A program made the translations under genes and the position numbers. The notes beneath the pieces were generated by a model. It saw nothing but the letters and a program-made list of their open reading frames with translations, did not search any database and had not been told where the DNA came from. From the NCBI GenBank assembly GCA_036874045.1, contig CM072335.1, positions 11,862,001-11,926,000 on the forward strand: a stretch of DNA of 64,000 bases. Reading direction: 5' to 3'. The DNA is from Cymodocea nodosa. Its lineage: Eukaryota > Streptophyta > Magnoliopsida > Alismatales > Cymodoceaceae. Shown here piece after piece: positions 1 through 11,390 of this stretch (the first letter of the stretch is position 1; every line of letters begins with the position of its first letter).

Positions 1-293
1 TCAGCGATAAAGAGACTACGTGGAATCCGCACAAGCTAGCACGACGATCATACGGTCACCGTCGTCCCGGTCCACGACCGAAACAACCTTCTGTCTAACG
101 TGCGCCCATCCTAGTCATCACCACCCCCCCCACCCCCAAAAAGTGCACCTTCTCGTCACCCACGTTCCACAAAAAGCTCACCGACCCACCAAGCCCACCC
201 TCCTTTCGGTACCCGCACCGAGTGTGACCGGAACCAAACATCGACTAAATTGACGAAATCCCACCCATCCATGGTAGGACGACGGCAGACGGG
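1..293 (+). promoter_or_regulatory. Upstream region and probable 5' leader of the JmjC gene
   Basis: GC-rich stretch ahead of the first exon, with a C-rich run near 121-137. I see no convincing TATA box and no evening element, the clock motif known from Arabidopsis JMJ30. An ATG at 271 is followed by a short frame that stops just after the chosen start at 294. The boundary between promoter and leader cannot be placed from sequence alone. Confidence 0.4.
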
Positions 294-3200
294 ATGGAGA
301 TGACGGTGGACTCGGCGGTGTGGTCGCGGGTGCTTCGGATGGTAAGGGAGGAGGGAGGGTTCGCGTTCGTGGTGTCGGCAGAGAAAGCGGCGGCGGGGGA
401 CGTTCAGGCGGCGGAAGTGGCCAGGGAGATGGCGTGGGAGCAGCTCCACTCCGGGCCGTGGCACGCCGTCCAGCCGGCGTGGAGGGATGCATACGCGATG
501 GCGTGTCTGTACGTTGCCAAGTTCAAGGAGGGGAAGGGAGAGCACAAGGAGGCGTTACGGGTGCTCGACATGGGGGTTATCATGGGAGGCGGGGTGCTGA
601 GGGAGGAGTTGGAGAGGGCGATCCAGAGGATTAGAGACTTGAAGGAGAGGAGAGAGCAGGCTGGTGATGGGGAGGGGAAGTGGAAGTTCGATGCTACGAA
701 GGGTTCGAGCTTGGTGGAGGTAAGGTTGTCAATTGTCAATTGCCTAAGTTAAAGAACAGAGTCTTACTGTTGCCGAGCCATAGTTTTGTTGGACATATTT
801 AGTTATTAACTTCATCTTAATCGAAGTATTTTCGCGTTTAAGCTTATTATAATACTTAAATCTTTGAATGCTAAATATCAAATAATTCTGAAATTAAAGT
901 CTAAGGAATAAAGAGAGATCACTTGTAGAGAATCAATAGATGAAAGGTTTTGTGGGTGGAAATGAAATAACGTACCAATTCCACGTCGATAACGAACAGT
1001 GACCTCTTGTGCTTATTTCCTTAAAAAACTGGAAAAAGTGTTCTAATGAGGTTGGATAAGGCATGGGTAATCAGTTACACATGTGTACGTTAGGCTAGGC
1101 TTGGGATCAACTCTTAGGCTGTAGGCTTTAGGCTATGATTTTCGACGTTTGATTTGCTTTTGCATAGCAAAACATTGATTAACGGAAATTAGCTATTGCT
1201 TGTTAATCTGGTTTTGAATCTATTCAAAATAATAAATGAAAATTTCCTAATTCAAATTTTAATCCAACTATTAATGGGACATGGGGAGACGCAAGCTGTA
1301 GCTGTTAAATAAGAAGAGTTGATGCATGACAGAAGAAAATCACTATCTCCTTTTTTGCACCTTCTCCGGTTATCTAGTGAATAACTCCCTACTTTGACTA
1401 ATTTTTCTTCTATGTTTTCTTCTCATGGGGGTCTAGATATTTAATTTTCACATTAACTGACATGTTAATCATGATAGTTATTTATGTATCTATACATACT
1501 TTTCCATGTGTTGTCCCAATATGTTTGTCTTGATTATGGCAAAAAATTTGATGGGTGAACATACTTAAGCTACAAGCATGTTCATTTGATAGGAATTTGC
1601 TAACATGATTATGATTTTCAAAGATTGAAAGATGAACTTGCTTATACTCCCCAATAAAGAGGTTGATTGGTTGACATCTTCTAGCTTCTAAATATCATAT
1701 TAGTTTTGGGTTTTTTGTGAAACGTAATTTTCTTATCATATTATATATAATGTTGATTTTGTGTATGCTTGTAAGCTGTCATATCTTCTCAATCCTGTTA
1801 TAATTTAGCACAAGTTTGATTTTCTTTGTATATTCAGGGTAAAACTTTCACAAAATTTTGAACTATTTTCAGTTATATGCCTATCAAGTTAATTTTGTGT
1901 ATGTGGTGCAGTAATCTGTATAAATACCAGCTTTAGCATGGCCTGATCAACTAGTTGTTCTGCCTGATTGTTAGACCACATTTCATTTATTATGTATGAT
2001 CTATGTTGCAGGCTCTTAGAGTTCTACCATTCAAATCCATGTCCAGCAATGTTCTCGAGAAACAGACTTCTCCCTCTATGGAGAGATTTCTTTGTGAATA
2101 TTTTGTTACCGGTTCTCCAGTTGTACTCAGTGGTTGCATAGGTCATTGGCCAGCTTGTTCTAAATGGAAGGATGTCAAGTATTTAAAGAGGATCGCCGGA
2201 GAAAGAACCATTCCCGTTGAGGTGATTTAGCATAGATTTGTTCTCAACAATTTAGAAATGTTGAAGAAAACATCAAGTCTTGGAATGAAGAAGGAATGAT
2301 AAATGAAAGTTGTAAGATTAATGGGCTTCTTAAATTACTGCTGAAAAATGGCTTCTTAAAATATATCCTGGGCCTGGTCATTTTTGTATTAAAGTTTTCT
2401 AAGGAACTAGTTTTTTATCGGTAACACAGGATTACACCAATGTAAAATTCAGAGCTATTTATTGCATGTTTATGGAAGTAATGCTTGCATGAAGTTAGTC
2501 CAGAATCCTGCTCTTTTAGTAGGCCTTTTTCCATTCACAATAGGAAGCTATTACAGTGCAGAATTTCTCTTGTTTAGTTTGATATAATCTTTCCTACTTG
2601 GTTGAGCACCCAAAGAAGTGCTTCTTAGGGAGAGAGCAGTTCCCCCATTCCAAATAATTATAACACCTACCTAAGATGTTAGTAACTCTAAACTGGATTT
2701 GACAATGTTTTTGAAAAACATTTTTGCAAATCTTCCTGTATCATTTGTTTATAACTGATTTTCAATGAGAAAATTCCCACTACAACAAGCTATGAGTTTG
2801 GATGGGATTTTAGGAATGCACTTCCAAAAATACTTCTGTGCAAGGTCTACAATGGAGAGGGCACCTAGTATTTTTGTGTAGGAAATATGAATGTGTTATA
2901 GATAATTGGTCAAAAGGATTGGAAGTTGGCAGAATGCAATTTTTGTGTCTTTTTGTTGTATCGTCTCCATTGTATCTTGAGTGTGTTCCCTTTGCCTACG
3001 TGATAATTAAGGAACAATAAATCAAAGCATCATCTACGAGGTAACATTTGTTATTCTTGAAGCTCTACTCATCAAGCATTGGAAAAGCTTGAAGCCACTG
3101 TTTATGCTGAAATCGGCATTTGGTAAAGCTTTTAATTTTGCTGGCTGGAGTTACTTCCATGTCTGAGAGATTTTAATGTTTTGTAGGTTGGTAAGAACTA

Positions 3201-6200
3201 CCTATGCCCTGAATGGAAACAAGAGCTTATAACCTTCTCAGAATTCCTCGAGAGAATCCAGTTGAAAGAATGTTGCCCTGCAAATCTGACTTATCTTGCA
3301 CAACACCCATTATTTGACCAGGTCTGTAAGTAATTCTTTAAATATTGCACTGACTGTAAATTCAACTACTATTAATTAATTGAATTTTCTAGAATTTTTT
3401 TTTATAACCTTGTTTCAAAAATTGTCAGATACCGGAACTTCGGAATGACATTATGGTACCTGATTATTGTTATACTAGTGGTGGGGAGCTTCAATCTCTC
3501 AATGCTTGGTTTGGTCCTGCTGGAACTGTAACACCTTTACATCATGATCCACATCATAATCTCTTGGCCCAGGTAGATGCATTTGCCTTATTTATCTTAG
3601 TCCATTGACATCATATATACTAATTTTTACAAAAGTTTTGGTAAGCTGCCAGCCCATGAAATTAATGATGTCTGCTTACCTAATATTCATATAATTTGTT
3701 TCTGGCAAATAACTTTGCTCTTTTTTAAAGGAGGTTCTTAGTAAATATCTCATTGTCCAAACAAAATAAAAGATAATTTCCCAGGCCAGAATGTGCAGTA
3801 GGCTTCATATGGTGGCTAAACTTGATTTCGTATAAACATCATTATAATGAAAGCCCTTAGTTGTAAAAGGTAAACTTCAATTTTTTGTTTAAATGTTTTT
3901 ATTTAAGTTTATTTTTTTTAAAATATATTTGACAGAATATAACACCATTTTTCTAATTGTTATCTTACCTGCATTGATTTTGTGTTTTTACTGCCTTTAC
4001 TAGCTTACAAGTAAAACTTATGAAGCTTCTTAGACATTTCCCTTCATGTCTCAGGGGTTAGCTATATAAATCGATGGCTACTTTTGAGTGATACAGGCTG
4101 AATTATTTTAGTTACTGATAATGACTTTTTGAGTTCAAATATTGAATGGCCATTTTTTGTGATATCAACACTCAGGACGAATATAGGACAATCATGTAGC
4201 CTTGTATTATCCATAATAGTTTGGAGAATACTAAGGTAGGGAAGATCAAGACTTCAAATCTCATTAACCAGATTTTTTTTTTTCTTCTAAGAATAATAAC
4301 TGGGAGAAATGCCCTACCTTTTCCATTAATAAAAAAAATAAAAAAGTAATTATTTTCAAAAGTGAATTTACGCTTGGATTCTAGATGGTGAAGATGGCAT
4401 CTTGTTTATAAACCTCTTGACAAGAATATTGTACGTTGAAGGTTCTTGATTACTTGTTTGATCAGCTCTCTTTAGTTTGTAATTTTGAATTGTGTCAATC
4501 CCTAATTGTCAGGCTTTCAATTTTTCAGCTGGTGTTCATTTTTGCTTCTCAGGTTGTTGGGAGAAAGTATGTAAGGCTTTATCCTCCTTCTGTGTCTAAG
4601 GATTTATATCCTTATTCTGAGACAATGTTATGCAATTCCAGTCAGGTAGTTTCATTTCTTTTGAAGTCTGATTCTACAACGTTAAGTCTGCATTTGGCAT
4701 GTCCTGCATGGAAGTTTTTTTTAATGCTTTCTTATATGGCTTCAACATGATGTAAATTTGTGCACATTGTTGGAACAAGTGAGCAACAAGGAGCAAGAAA
4801 ATCCAAGTAGAAAGCTAGAAGAGCAAGAAGAGATGCTGGAGATTAACACAAAGGGAAACTAACTTCACTTCCAAATCTTCATTAAAGGAAAATACAAGAC
4901 TTTAACCCTTATTTATACTAAACTAGAACAAGTACCATCATGTACATACTTCAAGACTCAAAACATTAATTTGGGTACACATGCACTTACAACACAAGCT
5001 CATGTAAAGCACCACAAACACTAACACACACTACACTCACAAAATCATGAACTAGCACTTCAAGCATGCACAGCCGTGTTTGAACACAAAACAAAACATT
5101 TAACTCCCTAAAACCACACAGGTTGGTCTTGTTGCTGCAGATGTGGAATTTGTAAAGACCTGCATGCTTCATGTTGATGTGAAGACTCAGATGTGTTGAC
5201 CAACAAAAGATTCACTCTTAGTTTAATAAGACTCAAATGTGTTGACCAACAAGATAACTTGCCTCCTTAATCACCACAATGATGCCCTCAAATTGTTTAA
5301 TGAGCAACCACAATATCTTCTCCATTTTTTTCTTTTTGTCATGTTTTTCATAATTCTTCATTTAGTTTGTTAATATCAGAACCGTATTCACATAACCTGC
5401 AGTCGATTTTGTAGTTGCCATCCGTAGCAACTTGGACTGCTAGAAAAGAGTCTGAAGCCATACTTGATTCACCTTATCTACTCCTTTGAAGGTCTTCACC
5501 AAGATGTTCTATGCTTTTACTTGGCACTGGTTGCTTGTGCTATCTTCTCAAAGGTTTCATCATTCCTCCCTTGATGGATCATGGATGAAGTGCATGCCCA
5601 TTTTATCCTTTTTCTTGCTCTGTTGGTGAGAGACTCATTTAGGCTCCTGAAGCATTCTTAGTGATCAATGATACTCCATTTTCCACAACCTTTAACATTT
5701 TGTGGTATTCAAACAATACCTTCATCTGGTTGCTCCAACAGTTGTAATTCTTCCCACTAAATATAGGTATCTAACACAAATGTTGAGCCATTCATGGTGG
5801 TGACTCTATTAACCAATGTTGGAACAAGGTAGCAATAAAGAGCAAGAAAACCCAAGTAGAAAGGTAGAAGAAGAGATGCTAAAGATCAATACAAAGGCAA
5901 ACTAACTTCACTACCATATCTTCTTCAAAGGAAAATACAAGACTCTAACCCCTATTTATACTAAACCTAAAAACCTACCATCATGTGCATACTTCAAAAC
6001 TCAAAACACTAATTCACGTACGTATCCACTTACAACACAAACTCATGTAAAGTACTCATGCAACACATGCACACTACTTAACCAGACAAACTAATGAACA
6101 CCATTAACACTTCAGCCATGTACAGCTGCATAACATGTGAACACAAAACAAAACATTAACTCCTTAACTTGCACACATGACTTAGACTTGTTGCTATAGA

Positions 6201-8873
6201 AGACATGGAGTTTGTTTGTGAAGACCTGTGTGTGTGCTTCATGCTGATGTGAAGGCTCAAATGTGTCAACCAATAGAAGGCTTGTTCTTATGCTACTATA
6301 TATGTGGAGGATGTGTTGCTAAGGCTTGTTCTTATGCTACTATATATGTGGAGGATGTGTTGCTCGCGGGAGAATCTCTAATTGGCTACATTTATGACAA
6401 ACACAATATAGATCAGAATTATTTATTCTAGGACACACCTTCTAAATGATTGTGTAATCATTATCCAGGATTATTGCCACTTTTATCTCTTGGTCACTGT
6501 ATTCACTTTCTTGATGTTTCCAAATTTGCAACATGCATGTGGTACATGCTCTCCAAATTGAGACTACTGTGCAATGTCCATTTACCTTTTTTAATATTTG
6601 CAACACAAATGGAGCATTGCCACTCCTATCTCCTGGCCCCTCATTCACTTTCTGAACGTTACCAAAGCTGCAATATGCATGTGGTACATGCTCTCTAAAT
6701 TGAAATTATTGCGCAACATCCCTTTACATATTTTTATATTTGTGAGACAAACCAATTATATGGTTGGACAAGTTTCATGATCGGTAAAATCAGTCTGTCC
6801 AATTGGTCTTGGATTAATCGAGTAAATGACTCAATTTCTTTTGAATCATGGGGCCCTAGAAAAGCACGTTTACACCCTAACCCTCCCTTGACAGATTGTC
6901 ATAAACTGACCCATGCAATCACCAACAATGCAATTGACTTCTGACGTGTTTGTGTGTGTGTGTGTGTGTGAAAGCAACATCAGGAACTTCCGATATTGGT
7001 GCATGCCTTGGAGGGTGACTTTCAGGAGTGGTCGGTTTTGGTGATGGGAAACTGACTTTTGATTATAGTCTGGTGGGTTTTTTTTGTGTTTTTTATTTGA
7101 ATAATAATTCTTGAAATATGCAGCACTTGAAATAAGTAATCATTGTTTCAATGTTTTGTTTAGAACATTGGTTTCTGTGAATAAACAAAGTGTTTGCAGC
7201 ATTAATGATTTTTTTGAACAATCAGAATTTTTGAATAATCGGTGTAAATAATCATGATTTTTAACATTCAGAATTTTTTTTGAACAATCAAGTTTTGTTG
7301 AATATTCATTGCCAGTAATCATGTTTTTTGAATAATGTGTAATTGGTGTTCTTTTATTCCTTCTAGATTTAATGTTTTAGACTAATTAGTGTTTAATAAT
7401 TTTTTATTGATTAGTATTATACATTCACATTTTATATTTCTCTACTATGATTTTTTTGTGTTAATCTTCGACTTCAGAACTCAGAATACAAATAACATTA
7501 TCTTCTAATAAAGCAATTGCATCCTTGAAAAGGATGATAGCAAATATTACTCGGGATCACATCAACATTGAAACTGATCTAGTAACAGGCAAGAAGTTGA
7601 TGCTAACATGCATGTATTATCGTAAGCAAGTGGCTGCAAGCAGGTGCTGGGATCAGTAGGATGAAAAGACATTTGGCAGGTGTAAAAGGTGATATTAATC
7701 CTGCATGTATGAAGGCGCCACATGATGTCAGACACCAAATGCTTTAAAATTTGAATGAAATTGATGATAAGACGATGAAGACCTTGCCACCAGTGCTTGT
7801 TAATATTGTTAATAGAGAATCTGGGAATGAGAATGAAGCAACTGAAGCATGTGACGGTGATTGCCAGGTTGTTGTTGAGAAAATAAAAGGAATTCAAATC
7901 AATGAGGGTGAAAGGATGTCAAAAGAAAATTCCATTGAAGGAAAGGGAAAACAAAATTTTTTTAATTAAACTGAACCAGTCAGGAAACGGGTTCGTTTTT
8001 GGTCCAATTTTGAGAACATTGATATCAATATTATGTTGTCATTACATTATTTGACTCTTTCTCATCACCATCATTATCGTCATCATCACCATTGTTATTA
8101 TGTTTTCTCAAACTTTCTTAAATGTAAACAGATTTGCAAAATATTTTTTCTGGAATTCCACTTTTCCACTGTTACTATTTTCTTACCAGATTAATTGATT
8201 CGTTGAGCAAATAGTGTTGATAAGTATATGTATAGGGTTAGTGTGATTGTGATTTTTGAGATGCATGCAACATGATTTTTGGTATATAACATAAATTATA
8301 ATTTGGTTTTCTTGAGCACCCTGACTTAACCATGCAACCAAATTTACATCATGCTTCTTGCTTGATATTGCTTGTGCTGTTATTGATCGAGATATACATT
8401 AGAGAAGCATACAGGAAATTCAATTTTGTATAGGGTTAGTGTGATTGTGATTTTTGAGATGCATGCAACATGATTTTTGGTATATAACATAAATTATAAT
8501 TTGGTTTTCTTGAGCACCCTGACTTAACCATGCAACCAAATTTACATCATGCTTCTTGCTTGATATTGCTTGTGCTGTTATTGATCGAGATATACATTAG
8601 AGAAGCATACAGGAAATTCAATTTTGTACAGGCGTTTGGTTGGTAATATCTATAGATATTAATTTAACGGCTGTAACTTGATTTCAGGTGGATCTTGATA
8701 ATGTGGATGTTAAAATGTTTCCAAATGTTCAAGAACTGAAATTTCTGGACTGCATCTTGGAAGAAGGTGAAATGCTCTACATCCCACCAAAATGGTGGCA
8801 CTATGTGAAATCTCTTACCATAAGTTTCTCTGTTAGTTTCTGGTGGGCTACAAAAGATATTCATACTGATTGA
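294..8873 (+). CDS. JMJ30: JmjC-domain 2-oxoglutarate oxygenase, JMJ30/JMJD5-like
   Basis: Six exons: 294-719, 2012-2221, 3187-3321, 3429-3572, 4553-4645, 8688-8873 (stop TGA 8871-8873). All introns are GT-AG and phase 0; the joined product is 397 aa, close to the roughly 420 aa of Arabidopsis JMJ30. Residues 1-142 form the helical N-terminal part with [15 protein letters not shown]. The JmjC fold spans exons 2-6: iron ligands H295-x-D297 in [10 protein letters not shown], a likely 2-oxoglutarate lysine K310 in GRKYVRLY, and the second iron histidine H374 in PPKWWHYV. Family members act in the nucleus as Fe(II)/2OG hydroxylases or demethylases; Arabidopsis JMJ30 is clock-linked and reported to remove H3K36 methylation. 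No stop or frameshift is seen, so the gene appears functional. The last intron is 4,042 bp and filled with transposon debris. The start at 294 is the first ATG that stays open. Confidence 0.93.
4768..5205 (-). repeat. 3' LTR of the intronic copia remnant
   Basis: Matches 5817-6275 over its length with many substitutions, including the shared stretches AGATGCT, GGAAAATACAAGACT and TATTTATACTAAAC. The level of divergence implies an old insertion. Confidence 0.65.
5817..6275 (-). repeat. 5' LTR of the intronic copia remnant
   Basis: Counterpart of 4768-5205. On the minus strand it is followed directly by the degraded primer-binding site. The far end (CCAATA at 6270-6275) has drifted from CCAACA. 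Confidence 0.65.
6277..6431 (+). pseudogene. Copia reverse-transcriptase scrap with 44-bp tandem duplication
   Basis: The frame reads YVEDVLLAG, close to the copia RT catalytic box YVDDxLLAG, on the strand opposite to the neighbouring copia remnant. A 44-bp segment (6277-6320) is repeated exactly at 6321-6364, so the catalytic box is present twice. No more of the RT is recognisable, so this is a separate fragment. Confidence 0.5.
6484..6770. repeat. Imperfect tandem repeat, period about 143 bp
   Basis: Two diverged units begin near 6484 and 6627, sharing TATCTC(T/C)TGG, TTCACTTTCT and ATGCATGTGGTACATGCTCT. Origin unknown; it lies between the copia and hAT remnants of intron 5. Confidence 0.55.
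6951..6970. repeat. (TG)10 microsatellite
   Basis: Ten uninterrupted TG dinucleotides within intron 5 of the JmjC gene. Confidence 0.95.
7497..7969 (+). pseudogene. hAT-type transposase remnant (BED zinc-finger region)
   Basis: One frame reads [19 protein letters not shown] followed by a CMKAP and DVRHQM stretch. This is the second half of the BED zinc finger of plant hAT transposases (GGxxRLKxHLAG, then C...P..V). The first half lies in another frame with CMYYRKQVA, so a frameshift and a lost cysteine are visible, and a stop (TAA near 7747) follows. The open stretch 7751-7969 continues in acidic sequence typical of the linker after the finger. No hAT catalytic domain is present. It sits in sense orientation inside intron 5. 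Confidence 0.6.
8231..8626. repeat. Perfect 198-bp tandem duplication in intron 5
   Basis: Unit 8231-8428 is repeated as 8429-8626 with no difference that I could find, ending about 60 bp before the acceptor of the last JmjC exon. Identity implies a recent duplication. Confidence 0.9.
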
Positions 8874-11390
8874 CTAAAACATAATTTCTTGGTATTAATT
8901 CTATCATCTATTTGTGACTTGTGTACAAACTGCAGAAGATAAAAACCATTGATCATTCTTATTCCAGCCAAAGTCGTTGGACAGTGTGTCGTTAACTTTG
9001 TATATACGATGTATTCCTCTGCCTTGAACTTGCTGAAAGTCAGCGTTTGTATATTTTGTCCATCAGCAGTTTTGGCATTTTTGAAAGCCATCTCTAAGTA
9101 TTGTAATCGCGTTTGTATCTTTTGCATTTTTGTGTCAGAACCTCTGTGGTTAGCACCTTCTGACCTAGTCCGGAAAGTCTTTTTTTAGAAAGATTTCCAC
9201 TTGCATTTGTGTTTAGAAGAGTGATGCGTGACTGATGAGCGTATAAACAGGATTTAAGTTAATATATAATGAAATTTTTATTATTATTTGTTATTAATTA
9301 ATTTTGAGATGAATAATTTCATATAGTATCAAAGTATGTTTTTATGTATATTCCATCCATAAGGTATTTGTAAATTTAAGAGAAATCACAAGTAAAGGAG
9401 AGCATCAAAAGTTCTACATTAACGAGTGTAGGGATGGTATATGGATCAATATATGATGAATTTTTTCATTTACTTTATTATTAATTGATTTAATTAGGTT
9501 GGGTCATTGTCTGACTTGGCCCAACCTAACTTGATTTTTTAAATCATGTCAAGTTAGGCTATAATAAATTAGAAAATTGACCTGTAGGCTTGCAAGTTGA
9601 GTCGGATTGAGTTGGGTTGACCTATGGGTCGATTTGGGTTGGGTTGATCCACAGGTTAATTTGGGTTAGGTTGAAATCAATAGAAAATAAAAAATAAAAT
9701 ATGATATCTCTCTTATATACATTAATAAATGTAATACAATTAATAAATGTAAACATAAAAGTTGATGTATACAAAATTAATAAATATTAAAGTAAAAGTT
9801 ATTAAAAAATTAATAACGTTATAAAGTTATTAAAAGTTTAAATAACGTTTGATATGTATTTTACAAAATATGAAAATAATTAAATAAGTTAAATAAGAGA
9901 TTTATCGTAACAAATGAAAAAGAATTAAATAAGAGATTTATTGTAATAAATGAGAAAGAATTAAATAATTTTAATCATAGCTATTTAATAAGAGATAATC
10001 TTAATTTTCTAGATTTTGATGTAATAAGTTGAAGGAAAATACAAAAATGCACATTTCTTATTTTATCATTAATATAATTTTGATGTAATAAATATTTAAA
10101 TATAATTATGTACATTGTACATTAAATGTAAAAATATTTGATGTAATTACAAAAATAATGTAATTTTAATTTAAATTTAGAAATAAAATAATTATTTTAA
10201 CTTTATAACTTGTGTTTGAATGTGTTAATGGATGATGAATTATAAATGGTCCATTGATGTCTTGATATTGATGTTAATATGATGAATAATGATTTAAGAA
10301 TGATGACTTATGTTTGATGTTCATGTATTTATAAATAAAATAATGTGTTTAATGATGAATTGATTATCAAAAATGTTGTAAATTTTTTTATTTTAATTTT
10401 AATTTAAAATCAAAAAAATAAATATAAAAAATCAAAAACTTTGATTAAACTAAAGTTAAGATTCGATCAAACTGAATGAAAAATATAAAAAATAAAAAAT
10501 TCTGATTTAATCAAAACTTATTTTTGATAAGATCGAAAGTAAAAATAATAAATTTAAAAAGCTTCAATTGGATCAAAGTTTATTGTCAATCTGATAGAAG
10601 AAAAAAATTAAAAAATGTTGGTTAAATCGAAAAAAAATAATAAAAAAATATTTAAAAAATAAAAAAATTCGATCGAATCAAAGTTTATCTTTGATTAAAT
10701 TAAAGAAAAAAATAAAAAGTTATAAAAAGAGTAGATTACGAACTGGGCTAAGTTAACTTAAAAAAATTTTGAGTCTAAGTCAAGTTAGATTGTTAAAAAA
10801 AAAAAAAAAAATTTCAACCCAACTTGTAACCTGCACGGACTGCCACTTTTTAGGTCAGACTACCTTTTAGGTCGGGCAAACATCCTTAGGTTTGATTCAA
10901 TTGAACGTTCACTAAATTTCCATCCTTATGTTTCTTGTCTTACAAGGATGCGCCATTTTGAGAGGAAGTCTCAAGAAACATAACCCAAGTAGGATGGGAA
11001 GATAAAAATTTCAATTTGCCATTTATAGACATCCGGTGGTTTAAATACCGGCCGAACATAAAAAAGGGCCGGGCAGGCCATGGTAATGTGGCTGAAGAAA
11101 CAAATCTCTATTAATTGCAGAATTTCATTGTACCATATTTGAGATCACATGCGATCAGTTTCACATCATACATTCCAAACCGACAAGGATGGTTTCCTTC
11201 TCATTCCAAGTCTGAAACAATGCAGCTCTACCTTGTACTTGATAAGTCTCCAAATGAGTGAGCTTGGTTGCTTTGCCCGTTTTACAGAATTCAGGGGTGA
11301 TTGAAGCCTGCAGATGGATCAGGATCATGTTGGTAGCTTGTGTTGGGAGTGGACGTAAGCGGATTCAAGATGATGCTTACTTACATTGCA
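8874..11390. other. Intergenic region between convergent genes
   Basis: Contains the 3' UTRs of the JmjC gene (left) and of the ABHD18-like gene (right, minus strand); exact ends are not evident. From about 9230 to 10850 the DNA is extremely AT-rich and repetitive. GGTTGGGTTGA-type runs at 9590-9670 are followed by many diverged copies of TTTGATTAAA(T)TAAA-type sequence at 10430-10720 and an A-run near 10797-10810. No coding frame is convincing. It looks like degenerate repeat DNA, but I cannot assign it to a family. Confidence 0.6.

Larger units (their letters stand above)
4768..6275 (-). mobile_element. Internally deleted Ty1/copia retrotransposon in JmjC intron 5
   Basis: Two diverged direct copies of a TG...CA-type sequence (4768-5205 and 5817-6275, outer ends TGTTGG and CCAACA or CCAATA) flank about 610 bp. 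Read on the minus strand, the sequence next to the upper copy begins TTGGTTAATAGAGTC, a degraded match to the initiator-Met primer-binding site. It is followed by a copia-type gag start containing [15 protein letters not shown], then stops and frameshifts. The element therefore lies antisense to the host gene and has lost nearly all of pol. I found no clear target-site duplication. The host introns still splice in frame. Confidence 0.7.

Noticed and set aside
156..739. Overlapping open frames on both strands around the first JmjC exon
   Set aside because: They result from high GC content; the frame starting at 294 alone has conserved JMJ30-type sequence and a matching splice donor.
9230..10900. 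A possible complete transposon in the convergent intergenic region
   Set aside because: Ends with GGGTTGG/CCAACC-type words look vaguely inverted, but no matching TIRs, LTRs or target duplications could be aligned.
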